This document shows, one piece after another, positions 15,920 through 23,815 of a stretch of DNA of 32,662 nt. A model generated the notes under the pieces. The model did no database searches. It was not told where the DNA came from and saw only the letters and a list, made by a program, of their open reading frames with translations. Origin of the DNA: a virus; the IMG/VR virus record IMGVR_UViG_3300024273_001991, positions 1-32,662 of that record. One strand, 5' to 3'. The stretch's first letter is position 1. Every line of letters begins with the position of its first letter. Position numbers and translations under genes: made by a program.

Positions 15920-18874
15920 TTATTCCAGACCTCCTGAATCATCTGATTCACCATCCTCTTCTTTTTTCTTATCTAAAAATGAAAAAATATCCTTTAAACC
16001 AGCGCCCTTAACTTGGTCTTTATACTCTTGTGCCTTATCAATGGAACCGTCTATTTTGCTTAAAAATTTAAATCTTTCTTTTTGTTTTTTTATTAATTTT
16101 AAAACTTTTTCTTTAGCTTTTTCTTGTATTAGTTTAGCTATTTTTGACTTAGCTTCAGAAACTAATCTCTTAATCAACATAGAAAGAATTAGTGAGTAAA
16201 GTGAATTTATGATACTTCTAGAAAATGATGATTTTTCTTCAAAATCTTTTTTGTTTTCACTTTTACATGCTGCAGTTATTTCGCAAGGACTAGACAGCAG
16301 TTCTTTTGGACTTATTGCTTCTTGACCCGTTTTTCCAAGTTCTACATTTAGCGTATCAAATATACGACCTATCTCTGGACTGTATGCGAATGCCACGCTA
16401 ATGTATTGCATTATCTTATCAATCATTATTTTAATGAAACTTTCCCTAACTGCAGTAGCATCCTCTTCGTTTCTTTGTCTTTGCATTTCTTGCTTAATAT
16501 AGTTACCCACCAAACTAAAAGACTCTGCGGGATTAGGTCTTTGAGATTCTGGCACCCCCGTATCTACTGATGGCTGTAAATCAAACTCCTCCTCAAAGTT
16601 TTCAGGCATTTTTATTTCAACTTTTTGACATGAAACTGTTAGTTCAATCTTTCCTTTTTCTAATTGTTTTTTTAGCTTAACTCTATTAAATTCAAGCTCT
16701 TTTTCGGTGACGCTAGGATTGTTTGATAAGGAATACATCTTTTCTCCACATGCAGCTGAGTTTAAAAGCTTGTCTTGAACTTCTGGGTCTGGACTCATGA
16801 CTTCTTTTGGGCCAAAAATCATCTTAATTATTTGTGCAACCAAAGCCCTTTTGCCAGCATTTAATACTGGTTTTAAATATTTATCTAAATATTCTACATT
16901 TGTCAAACCTACATCATCTGGGTTTACTTTGAAAGAAAAGGATGATGCTAGCTCACTTTTTAAATCAGAAGTAATTCCGCTAAGTCCAGCATTTAACACA
17001 TCTTGGTCTATAACTATATTAGCCTCTATTTCCCCAACAAAATTACTAAAACTATCCGCCACTAAAGTGCTACCTGTATCTCCAGTCAATATAAATGTTG
17101 AACTATCCACAACACTGCTTCCTGCAAAAAATTGAGCTCCCTCTGGAGGGTATGTAGTGCCGCTTATAATTCTTTCAGTAGTAAAGGAATCTTTTAACAT
17201 CTCTTCTGCTGTCTCCCCAATCATTGAGAAGTCATATGTTGGCAATCCAGCATTGTTGGTGATAGAAAATTTATACAAACCATCTGTTCTTCCTGGATAT
17301 TCTTTGCCATCCCAGTATATTGTATCAGAATCATTAAACAACTCTATCCACCTATTTTTTTCCCGATTAAGTTCAATGTAATTTTTAAATATACCACCCT
17401 CTTCTATGGGGCCTATAGTAATAGTTGCTGGTGTTATTCCTCTATTATTTGTGACTACCAGCAATATACTATCATAATTATCATTTGGTGCGTTAGGCGG
17501 TAAATTTTGATAATCAAATTCATAAATTAAAGGTTCAGATATTGTAGAATATTGATAGTTAATATTGATTGTGTCAGTAGTACCTCCTGTGGTATTTATA
17601 GTTTGTGAATTAGTTTGTGCAGTGTTATAATTGCTACCATCACCTATTGTGGTACCAGTAGTTGTTCCTGATGAAGGAGTGTTGGCTGATGTTGCCGTGA
17701 AACCAGTATAGGTAAGGGGGGAACTAATAATATTTTCTACATCTTGCCTTTCGCTTATTGCTACATCAATAACTCTGGAAATGTAACCTTGTGATGATAG
17801 CTTAAATGCATAACTTCCAGCAGTTAGACCTTTTATTAAATACTTTCCATCAGCATCAGTCAATACTCCCAATGGTGGTTTTGCTCCTATTATCTCAATT
17901 AATGCACCAGGTATTGACACTCCGTCTTCGTCATAAACTTCTCCAGTAATGTCTCCCTTTATGTCTGTAACCTCCTCTTGAAGAGTTCCTGCCGGGGGGT
18001 AGTTTATGCCTGAACCTTGAGAAAAGTATCCATTTTTACTTACATCTATCTTCACTTCTCTAACAACTTCATCAATCGTCATTCCAGTATTTCCAGAGTA
18101 AGTGCCAACGGAGAAGTCTGGGAGCTTCTCTGGTATGTTACTTGAAACATTAACAAATTTACCTGCGGGAGATATTGTATCAATTTCTTTTATAGTTCCT
18201 TCAGGTGGATAGAACAGACCATTAACGGGAGGTGTAAACCCATCTACTTCGGTTTGAGTTTTAGCTTTAAGTATTATTTCTTCATCACTTTTATTGCCTG
18301 GTCTTTTGTATGATAAACCTGGAAGACCTATATTGTTAAGGAGGAACATACGTTTATTATAAGCGACTCCATTTTTTACGGTTATATCAGCTGGGTCAGT
18401 TATTTCTGATATAAGATACACGTAATTAGTGGCTACACTTTTTTTAGTTTTTTCCTCTTCTTTTTCGTTACCTGTAAAATTGTATTCAACAACATTGGTA
18501 GTAGCAGAAGTGCTACCCGTTGAAGATTCTGTCGTAGTTCCACTAGGCAATTGTGGTGCCAAATATATTTCTCTAGTATCTAAAGATTTTGCTAAAGCTT
18601 TTATTATAATGTCTTCAAGTAGAAATTGGTCTTCTCCATAAGTTGCAAAAATTTTTCTAGTAAATTGTTGTAAAACAACGTCTTGAGTGCCTGGCCCTGC
18701 TATCGAGTCAAGAAACTTGCCAGACAAGTCAAATGTACTTATTTGTTGATTTTTTTTTAAATTTTGAAACGCCTTTTTTGGTGCTGTAACATAAGTGTTA
18801 AGCGAATTTAACTTCGACAAAGCTTTGTTTTGAGCTTCCGTTAATGGTGAGTTTAAAGGTGTTTTAAATGGCAT
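15920..18874 (-). CDS. Large virion protein with carboxypeptidase-regulatory-like domain
   Basis: In this 984-residue protein, a carboxypeptidase-regulatory-like sandwich is clear at 307-375. GDITGEVYDEDGVSIPGALI is followed by VLTDADGKYLIKGLTAGSYA and then by YISRVIDV. The motif YPP[E/A]G recurs at residues 222, 292 and 575, each after a Gly-rich stretch, suggesting repeated domain borders. Ser/Thr/Gly-rich linkers lie at about 110-130 and 395-435. The last ~150 residues are helical and charged (KIAKLIQEKAKEKVLKLIKK), ending in an acidic tail. No enzyme motif is visible. It is probably a long baseplate or tail component. It begins two bases after the stop of the 120-residue gene. Confidence 0.6.
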   Translation of the reverse strand: MPFKTPLNSPLTEAQNKALSKLNSLNTYVTAPKKAFQNLKKNQQISTFDLSGKFLDSIAGPGTQDVVLQQFTRKIFATYGEDQFLLEDIIIKALAKSLDTREIYLAPQLPSGTTTESSTGSTSATTNVVEYNFTGNEKEEEKTKKSVATNYVYLISEITDPADITVKNGVAYNKRMFLLNNIGLPGLSYKRPGNKSDEEIILKAKTQTEVDGFTPPVNGLFYPPEGTIKEIDTISPAGKFVNVSSNIPEKLPDFSVGTYSGNTGMTIDEVVREVKIDVSKNGYFSQGSGINYPPAGTLQEEVTDIKGDITGEVYDEDGVSIPGALIEIIGAKPPLGVLTDADGKYLIKGLTAGSYAFKLSSQGYISRVIDVAISERQDVENIISSPLTYTGFTATSANTPSSGTTTGTTIGDGSNYNTAQTNSQTINTTGGTTDTININYQYSTISEPLIYEFDYQNLPPNAPNDNYDSILLVVTNNRGITPATITIGPIEEGGIFKNYIELNREKNRWIELFNDSDTIYWDGKEYPGRTDGLYKFSITNNAGLPTYDFSMIGETAEEMLKDSFTTERIISGTTYPPEGAQFFAGSSVVDSSTFILTGDTGSTLVADSFSNFVGEIEANIVIDQDVLNAGLSGITSDLKSELASSFSFKVNPDDVGLTNVEYLDKYLKPVLNAGKRALVAQIIKMIFGPKEVMSPDPEVQDKLLNSAACGEKMYSLSNNPSVTEKELEFNRVKLKKQLEKGKIELTVSCQKVEIKMPENFEEEFDLQPSVDTGVPESQRPNPAESFSLVGNYIKQEMQRQRNEEDATAVRESFIKIMIDKIMQYISVAFAYSPEIGRIFDTLNVELGKTGQEAISPKELLSSPCEITAACKSENKKDFEEKSSFSRSIINSLYSLILSMLIKRLVSEAKSKIAKLIQEKAKEKVLKLIKKQKERFKFLSKIDGSIDKAQEYKDQVKGAGLKDIFSFLDKKKEEDGESDDSGGLE

Positions 18875-18876
18875 TT

Positions 18877-19239
18877 TTAACTTTTATCAGTTGGACCTTC
18901 TTTGTTTTCTTTGATATATTTATATATCTCTCTCTTAAGGTCATCACTAGGGGCGCTAGATGAGCTAATCCCTTCATTATTAGAGCCTTCTTTGTATATT
19001 ATGTCTTTTATCATTTTTGCAACTCCTATCATTGAATTTGAACGCTCAGCGGCCACTTTTAGATAGTCTACTGCAAACTTTCCCTGTAGAACAAAGTCTT
19101 CAGGACTAACTATAGTTTCGTCTTGACGCCTATATCTCTCTAGAGACAATTCTCTTTCCTCTTCCATGTTCTGTAGAGACTTATCTAAAAGCTCTTTGAA
19201 CATAGACTCTAAGTCTTTTGGTTTTTCTTCACTATTCAT
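18877..19239 (-). CDS. Small helical protein of the baseplate operon (120 aa)
   Basis: I do not recognise a family. The product is predominantly helical and charged (KDLESMFKELLDKSLQNMEE; FAVDYLKVAAERSNSMIGVA), with a Ser-rich linker (SSSSAP) before a C-terminal KREIYKYIKENKEG helix. No membrane segment, Cys or enzyme motif is present. Its stop is two bases from the start of the 984-residue virion gene, so the two are probably co-translated. It could be a chaperone or an oligomerisation partner of that protein. A TATTTATAA element lies 11 bases upstream of the start. Confidence 0.55.
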   Translation of the reverse strand: MNSEEKPKDLESMFKELLDKSLQNMEEERELSLERYRRQDETIVSPEDFVLQGKFAVDYLKVAAERSNSMIGVAKMIKDIIYKEGSNNEGISSSSAPSDDLKREIYKYIKENKEGPTDKS

Positions 19240-19250
19240 GATAATATAAT

Positions 19251-19259
19251 TTATAAATA
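19251..19259 (-). promoter_or_regulatory. TATTTATAA motif, candidate late promoter
   Basis: On the - strand TATTTATAA lies 11 bases upstream of the ATG at 19239, in the 46-base gap after the late sigma factor gene. Its spacing matches the copies before 3729 and 12003. Confidence 0.35.
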
Positions 19260-19285
19260 AATATATTTAACAAAAAAAAGTAGCA

Positions 19286-20170
19286 TCAATTTATAGTCTT
19301 CAGAAACATCTCCTTAAACTCCTTGTACATATTTCTTATTCTGGTTAAAGAATAGGTTATTTCTTTAGCTTGTAAATCTGTCCTTTCTTTAATTAAATGG
19401 TATAATAAGTTTTTGTTGTATATGTTAATTACTTCATGTCTATTAAATATAAATATAATAGCCTCCATAACCTTTTTATCATTAAGAAGCACTTTAGGGT
19501 TTAACAATTCTAGTTCTAGTTTTTTTATAACCTCTCTAAAAACTACATTGTTCACCTTTTCAGACTCTAAGTCCATTTGCCTATCTTCATTTCCTTCTTC
19601 TAAGTTGATTTCAGCAGTAGAACCTTCTAGACTAATGTTGTTTTGCATATTTTTGTATGATACTTTTTTTTCTCCCATTAAATAATGTTTAGCTATGGTG
19701 CCAAAAAAAGCAAAAGCTCTTGTGCCTTTTGAGGGGTCATATCTATCCATTTTTGTAATTAAAAAAGACATACAATCTTCTTGCAACTCTCTTATCTCAA
19801 CATCAGAACGAAAAAGTTTGTAGGTAAATATAATATTTTCAACAAGTTTTTTTAAGGGCTTGTATATGTCTTCTCTAAATATTTTTTCTTTTTGTTCAAT
19901 GTTTTTTTCCACAATAAATTGAGCTATAGCCCTCTCTTGCTCTACAGTCCAATAGACTGAATTTTTTTCATACTTCTCCTCAACCTCTCCTTCATTCACT
20001 ATTCTAGAGTATTCCTCTCTTAAATATTCAATAGTTATTTCTTTTTTTTCTTTTTGTTCAGTTTCGAATTCTTTATTGTATTTAGATATCTTACTGTGTA
20101 GATAAATAAATTCTTCTCCTATTGAATCAAACTTTAATTCATTTAAGGATTTTAATTTTTGTCCAGCCAT
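19286..20170 (-). CDS. 55: Late-transcription sigma factor, gp55-like
   Basis: Of the 294 residues, 106-175 carry a sigma-70 region 2-like block. PLKKLVENIIFTYKLF is followed by ELQEDCMSFLITKMDRYDPS, then KGTRAFAFFGTIAKHYLM. This is the x-D-L/C-x-Q/S-x-x-x-x-x-x-I-x-x-[YF]-D-P-S-K-G-T scheme of T4 gp55 and ordinary sigma factors. A second helical part near 240-290 may be the region 4-like or core-binding end. In T4, gp55 directs host RNA polymerase to late TATAAATA promoters together with gp33 and gp45. No region 1.1 or full region 4 with a clear -35-binding HTH is seen, as expected for a late factor. It is about 100 residues longer than T4 gp55 (185). It follows its own upstream region with an inverted repeat. 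Confidence 0.75.
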   Translation of the reverse strand: MAGQKLKSLNELKFDSIGEEFIYLHSKISKYNKEFETEQKEKKEITIEYLREEYSRIVNEGEVEEKYEKNSVYWTVEQERAIAQFIVEKNIEQKEKIFREDIYKPLKKLVENIIFTYKLFRSDVEIRELQEDCMSFLITKMDRYDPSKGTRAFAFFGTIAKHYLMGEKKVSYKNMQNNISLEGSTAEINLEEGNEDRQMDLESEKVNNVVFREVIKKLELELLNPKVLLNDKKVMEAIIFIFNRHEVINIYNKNLLYHLIKERTDLQAKEITYSLTRIRNMYKEFKEMFLKTIN

Positions 20171-20198
20171 TTTTCATTTTTATTTGTTTTGCTTAGGA

Positions 20199-20220
20199 CA
20201 TTTACTTATATTTGTAAATG
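20199..20220. promoter_or_regulatory. CATTTAC inverted repeat upstream of the late sigma gene
   Basis: CATTTAC (20199-20205) and GTAAATG (20214-20220) form a perfect 7-base inverted repeat around an 8-base AT spacer. The - strand copy faces the late sigma gene, 43 bases from its ATG. Similar YATTTAC half-sites precede other genes here. It may be a promoter element that doubles as a dimeric operator. Confidence 0.45.
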
Positions 20221-20261
20221 CTTTACAGTTTTTCATCTATATATTGTGAGCAAACCTTAAG

Positions 20262-20290
20262 GGCAACCCTTGCAGGGGTTGCCTTTTTTT
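20262..20290 (+). terminator. Hairpin with T-run, oriented opposite to flanking genes
   Basis: GGCAACCC (20262-20269) pairs with GGGTTGCC (20276-20283) around a 6-base loop, and seven T residues follow at 20284-20290. As a terminator it works for + strand transcripts. On the - strand, used by both neighbours, it follows the glycosyltransferase stop codon but has no T-run. It may stop antisense transcription, act weakly in both directions, or protect the 3' end of the message. Confidence 0.7.
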
Positions 20291-21239
20291 AAGCATTTTG
20301 TGGTTCGTATTCTATATCTCTATCTTCAGACATAAAGTATTCGCTTTTAGCTTGTTCCATCCAAAAGCCAATTTCATGCGCTGTAATTCCGCCTTTACTT
20401 ACTTCTAACTGTGTAATATTAGAAGGTATCTTAGAAGAGAATCTGTCAAACGTAGAAGCGTTAACATCCATTCTCATTTGATAACCAAACCTAGGAATAG
20501 TGTATGTTTTTAAATCTTCGTATACCATTCTCAAAAAGAACTCATAAGAAGAAGCGACATTCATATTTTCCTTAAAAGGATAGTATGCCCCTTCTACTTC
20601 TTCACTATACTCTTTAACGTCTTCCAGCTTAATCATGCATCCCGTTGGAGACAAACAATTCCAAGACATCAACATTTGCAAGTCAGCCTGCCCAGCCACT
20701 TCTGACCTACCCTCTAGCCAAGTAGCCTCATTGAGGTGTCCAGTCATATTTCCTGCAGAAACCTGTCTAACAATAGGGAAAAATATTGATACATTATCCA
20801 TTTGTTTAGAATATCTATCAAAATTATATATCCAGTTTGATTCAACAGTATCATCTTTATCTATTACGCTTAGCCACTTATATCCATTAGACAAGGCAAT
20901 ATTAAATGCCTCATTGAATATAGAGTTAAAACTCTTGGATTCTGTCTGTTCAATTGCAAAATTTAAACCTTTATCAGAAGATACAATCTCTGACCTTGGG
21001 TTACCTTCTTCATCTGAATCAAAAACTCTTTTGTAAGGTTTAGATGCAATTTCAGATAACTTTTCTAAACTTTCTTTACTACAATCATTAGACACTAAGA
21101 ATAAAACGTCTGAATCATTCGTCTGATTAGATAAACTATAAAGGGATTCATTTAAAGTTTCCTCTTCAAATTCGTTAATTGGTACTACTACTAGTAGATT
21201 TTTGTTATTTAATGCTTTTAAGCTCTTCAATTCTTTCAT
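20289..21239 (-). CDS. Glycosyltransferase, family 2-like (GT-A fold)
   Basis: In the 316 residues, LLVVVPINEFEEETLNESLY at 15-34 is the first strand and helix of GT2 enzymes, and LFLVSNDCSKESLEKL is the second nucleotide-binding strand. SVIDKDDTVESNW (124-136) supplies the metal-binding D-x-D in the GT2 position. Later FFLRMVYEDL resembles the acceptor-side ED region. The enzyme would transfer a sugar from a nucleotide sugar; donor and acceptor are unknown. Its ATG overlaps the end of the upstream GT4-like gene by 35 bases, so the pair is translated together. No membrane anchor is visible. A later start would lose the first strand, so the 21239 start is kept. Confidence 0.8.
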   Translation of the reverse strand: MKELKSLKALNNKNLLVVVPINEFEEETLNESLYSLSNQTNDSDVLFLVSNDCSKESLEKLSEIASKPYKRVFDSDEEGNPRSEIVSSDKGLNFAIEQTESKSFNSIFNEAFNIALSNGYKWLSVIDKDDTVESNWIYNFDRYSKQMDNVSIFFPIVRQVSAGNMTGHLNEATWLEGRSEVAGQADLQMLMSWNCLSPTGCMIKLEDVKEYSEEVEGAYYPFKENMNVASSYEFFLRMVYEDLKTYTIPRFGYQMRMDVNASTFDRFSSKIPSNITQLEVSKGGITAHEIGFWMEQAKSEYFMSEDRDIEYEPQNA

Positions 21240-22413
21240 TATTAATTTCTTTATAAATGTTTAAAACAGATTCTACTTCTTTTTCTTTAGTATACTCTGA
21301 AAGTGTTTTTTCGTATTCTTTTGATACTTCTTCTGAATCTAAAAGACCAGAAAAATATCTATCTAAGGCCATGCCAATCAATTCTGCTAACTGAAAAACA
21401 TCTCCATTAACAGCCCAAAAACCATTGTCTTCATTAATGTACTCTTTACTACCAAAAGGAGTCCATCCTACAACGTGAGTCCCACAAGCCATTGCCTCTA
21501 ATGGAAAAGTACCAAATCCAGCAACTTCATCTGTATACAATGCAAGTGCAGATGTTTTTAATTGAGATGCAAAATCTTCTTTAGACAAGCCTTGCAATTG
21601 TGCAAAACGAACCCATCTATAGTGTGGGAAAAACTCGTAAAAAGTTCTAATAACAGTATTTGTTTTCATTTGAGATTCAGGACCTCTTCCTGGCATGTAT
21701 GAAATCATAGGCGCCTTATCAGCAATGTTTTCTGATACATTAAACAACTCTCTATCGATAGCTTGTTTATAATTTTTAACATTAAGCCCTGGCATTACCG
21801 TATTTAAAAACTCTGTAATACCATCAGAAATAGAAATTACATCTTTAATTCCAAAGTGCTGCCATTTTTGACCAACCTTTAGTCCAGACAATATATAATA
21901 CCAACTTTGAGCCATAACAATTCTCTTACAAGGTAATTGAGCTGTATTTTCCATGATATTTGGAAACCCTTCAGGTATAATCATTATATCTTCTGGGTTC
22001 ATCATTAGTGACTCAATCTTTTCTGTAGTTCCGTCAGAATAAGTAAGTTCTCCTTCTGCCAAACACCTCATACTCACATCTTCTCTTAAAGAACCTAACC
22101 ACGAAGGGTTAAATTTATCAAAGATAATAGCTGGTTCTTTAGCGCCTTTAAGTCTAGCCTTTTTAGTGGCTTCTAATGATGCTTGATTGTTTTGTTGTGG
22201 TTCATAAACAATAGTAACGCTTTTGCCTGCGTCTTTTAATATTTTTGCATGCTCAAACAAGACAGAAATACCTCCACTTGGAGAGCTCATTGCAGGACAA
22301 TATATATATATTGTATTTTCACCCTTATCTAACTTAGATACCAGACCTGTAATTGCTTCTTCTCTTTGTTTTAGCTCTTCTTCTTGCGAAATTTCTTGAG
22401 AAACTGTTTCCAT
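21205..22413 (-). CDS. Glycosyltransferase, GT4-like (GT-B fold)
   Basis: Of the 402 residues, 34-56 (TIYIYCPAMSSPSGGISVLF) are the N-terminal Rossmann strand and Gly loop of GT-B enzymes. VISISDGITEFL (192-203) is the usual inter-domain strand. GFGTFPLEAMACGTHVVGW (299-317) is the GT4 donor-site block with the E-x-x-A-x-G-x-x-V-V signature. It would move a sugar from a nucleotide donor to an acceptor that cannot be read from sequence. It is preceded by a CATTTAC element and a terminator, so it probably starts a two-gene transcript with the overlapping GT2-like gene. Such pairs in phages may glycosylate virion proteins, DNA or host surface sugars. Confidence 0.85.
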   Translation of the reverse strand: METVSQEISQEEELKQREEAITGLVSKLDKGENTIYIYCPAMSSPSGGISVLFEHAKILKDAGKSVTIVYEPQQNNQASLEATKKARLKGAKEPAIIFDKFNPSWLGSLREDVSMRCLAEGELTYSDGTTEKIESLMMNPEDIMIIPEGFPNIMENTAQLPCKRIVMAQSWYYILSGLKVGQKWQHFGIKDVISISDGITEFLNTVMPGLNVKNYKQAIDRELFNVSENIADKAPMISYMPGRGPESQMKTNTVIRTFYEFFPHYRWVRFAQLQGLSKEDFASQLKTSALALYTDEVAGFGTFPLEAMACGTHVVGWTPFGSKEYINEDNGFWAVNGDVFQLAELIGMALDRYFSGLLDSEEVSKEYEKTLSEYTKEKEVESVLNIYKEINNERIEELKSIK

Positions 22414-22465
22414 AATTTTATATTATTTTTTATTTGATATCTAAAATAATAATATTATTACAAAA

Positions 22466-22472
22466 GTAAATG
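22466..22472 (-). promoter_or_regulatory. CATTTAC element before the glycosyltransferase pair
   Basis: On the - strand CCATTTACTTTTG lies 52 bases before the ATG at 22413 and just after the preceding terminator, the expected place for a promoter. TACTTTTG within it also fits the Bacteroidetes -7 form TAnnTTTG, but no TTTG was found about 19 bases upstream. Confidence 0.45.
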
Positions 22473-22477
22473 GTAAC

Positions 22478-22508
22478 AAAAAAAAAGCTTCGAATAATCG
22501 AAGCTTTT
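22478..22508 (-). terminator. Rho-independent terminator after the HAD-like gene
   Basis: GCTTCGA (22487-22493) pairs perfectly with TCGAAGC (22498-22504) around the loop ATAA, and four A-T pairs extend the stem outside. On the - strand nine T residues follow (22486-22478). It lies 20 bases beyond the stop of the gene at 22528. Confidence 0.9.
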
Positions 22509-22527
22509 AATGTTTTTTTTATATTGA

Positions 22528-23223
22528 CTAACTTAATTCCTTTTGTTTCTCAAATAAGGACTTTATAAATTTTTCACTTTTGATTTCGTTTATAGAATCA
22601 AAAGAGTAGTCAGATTCAGAATAAGAGTTATACATGTGATTTATTTTTATAGAAACCTTGCCTTTTGGCTTAGTCTCAAAAATTTCGGGACAATCACTTA
22701 TTGCAACATCAGCAAAATCCCACACGTCTTCATATTCATTAACAAATTTAACGTTTTTTATTTTACAAGCGTTTTTTGCCAAAAAATGATACGTAGAAAC
22801 AATAGATGTATTTTTACATTTTGCATACAAAACTACGTCAAACAATTTTGAAACTTCTCCAAATATTTGCAAAAAATTAGCAGAATCCATAGACTTGGGA
22901 AAAGAGTGAGAAGAGCCAAAAATTTGAAAAGAACAATCAGTATACATAAACTTCTCTAAATCTACTCTGTTTTCAAATTGATAATGATTTAGTAGGTCAA
23001 AAGTATCTAATGGTAAATTTATCTTTTCATCAATCTCTCTTTGAAGTGAAAGCTTGTCATCACTAGTCTCTTCTGGTGATTCTACGTAATTATAATTATC
23101 ATCCATTTGAACTAAAGAATCATTTTTAATAAAAGTTCTTCTATACCATGTGTCAAATTGAGAATAGACATCTCTTATGGTTCCATCTATACCTATAGCT
23201 AATACTTTTTTATTTTCAGACAT
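22528..23223 (-). CDS. HAD-like protein lacking the nucleophile Asp
   Basis: The 231 residues begin with a hydrophobic strand and IGIDGTIRD (11-19). This sits where HAD phosphatases and 5'(3')-nucleotidases have D-x-D-G-T; here the first Asp is Gly. Near the end FADVAISDCPEIF resembles the HAD motif IV strand (usually V-x-x-D-D/S), with only one acid left. The middle (residues ~60-150) is an unrecognised helical cap-like region. If the fold is HAD, the enzyme is likely inactive or has a binding role. The alternative is an unrelated Rossmann-like protein. It is 10 bases downstream of the next gene in the operon and is followed by a strong terminator. Confidence 0.5.
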   Translation of the reverse strand: MSENKKVLAIGIDGTIRDVYSQFDTWYRRTFIKNDSLVQMDDNYNYVESPEETSDDKLSLQREIDEKINLPLDTFDLLNHYQFENRVDLEKFMYTDCSFQIFGSSHSFPKSMDSANFLQIFGEVSKLFDVVLYAKCKNTSIVSTYHFLAKNACKIKNVKFVNEYEDVWDFADVAISDCPEIFETKPKGKVSIKINHMYNSYSESDYSFDSINEIKSEKFIKSLFEKQKELS

Positions 23224-23233
23224 ATGTTAATTT

Positions 23234-23731
23234 TTATTTAGCGTTTTCTACCACCTCTTCAGAGTCGTACTCAAAAGAAGAGTCTGATTTTAATATTAAA
23301 TTAAAACCATAAAGTTCATAATCATTTTGAACTTCTTGATTTTTTACAGAACCCTTACCTTTTGGCACTACTGCATACAAATCTAAATTTGCATCTTGTG
23401 AATATATTTCTGAAGTTAAGTTACTACAAGAGTTGGGAAGTTTGAATCTTACACTTGCAAACAAAAATCCATCTTTTATTTTTAAATTATTTACGATGCC
23501 ACAACTTAACGAATCTAATGTGAATTCATTATAAATATCTCGTGTCACACCTTCATCTTCATTGTCTATGGCAAACTCCAGGTCATACCCTTCATTAATG
23601 TTTTCAGAATTATTTAAATCATTAGACAACCACAAATTTACAACTTCCTCCGTATATGCTCTGTGATTTTTATTTCTACTATCTATCATTAAAACTTTAT
23701 ACTCTTTTTCTACTACTTTAGTTTTTGACAT
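23234..23731 (-). CDS. Hypothetical protein, possible degenerate prohead protease-like fold
   Basis: These 165 residues are not recognised with confidence. MIDSRNKNHRAYTEEVVNLW (15-34) resembles the N-R-N-x-R-x-Y-x-x-x-x-x opening of T4 gp21-type prohead proteases. DGFLFASVRFKL and the later DLYAVVPKGKGSV and YELYGFNLILKSDSS line up by eye with the strands that carry the gp21 active site. The catalytic His and Ser positions appear to be replaced (FAID; YAVV), so it would not be a protease. It could be a scaffold or decoy paralogue. Its short length (T4 gp21 has 212) also argues for caution. It begins the two-gene unit ending at the terminator near 22500. Confidence 0.45.
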   Translation of the reverse strand: MSKTKVVEKEYKVLMIDSRNKNHRAYTEEVVNLWLSNDLNNSENINEGYDLEFAIDNEDEGVTRDIYNEFTLDSLSCGIVNNLKIKDGFLFASVRFKLPNSCSNLTSEIYSQDANLDLYAVVPKGKGSVKNQEVQNDYELYGFNLILKSDSSFEYDSEEVVENAK

Positions 23732-23815
23732 TTTTATTTTTTTATTATACGTTATTTAATTACGATTTTCACTTAACAAATATAATGAATTTATTTTATA
23801 TGTAAAAATTACTTA

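Noticed and set aside
20221-20288. Possible tRNA or small RNA in the gap before the glycosyltransferase
   Set aside because: Only one hairpin is present; no cloverleaf, TTC loop or CCA end could be found.
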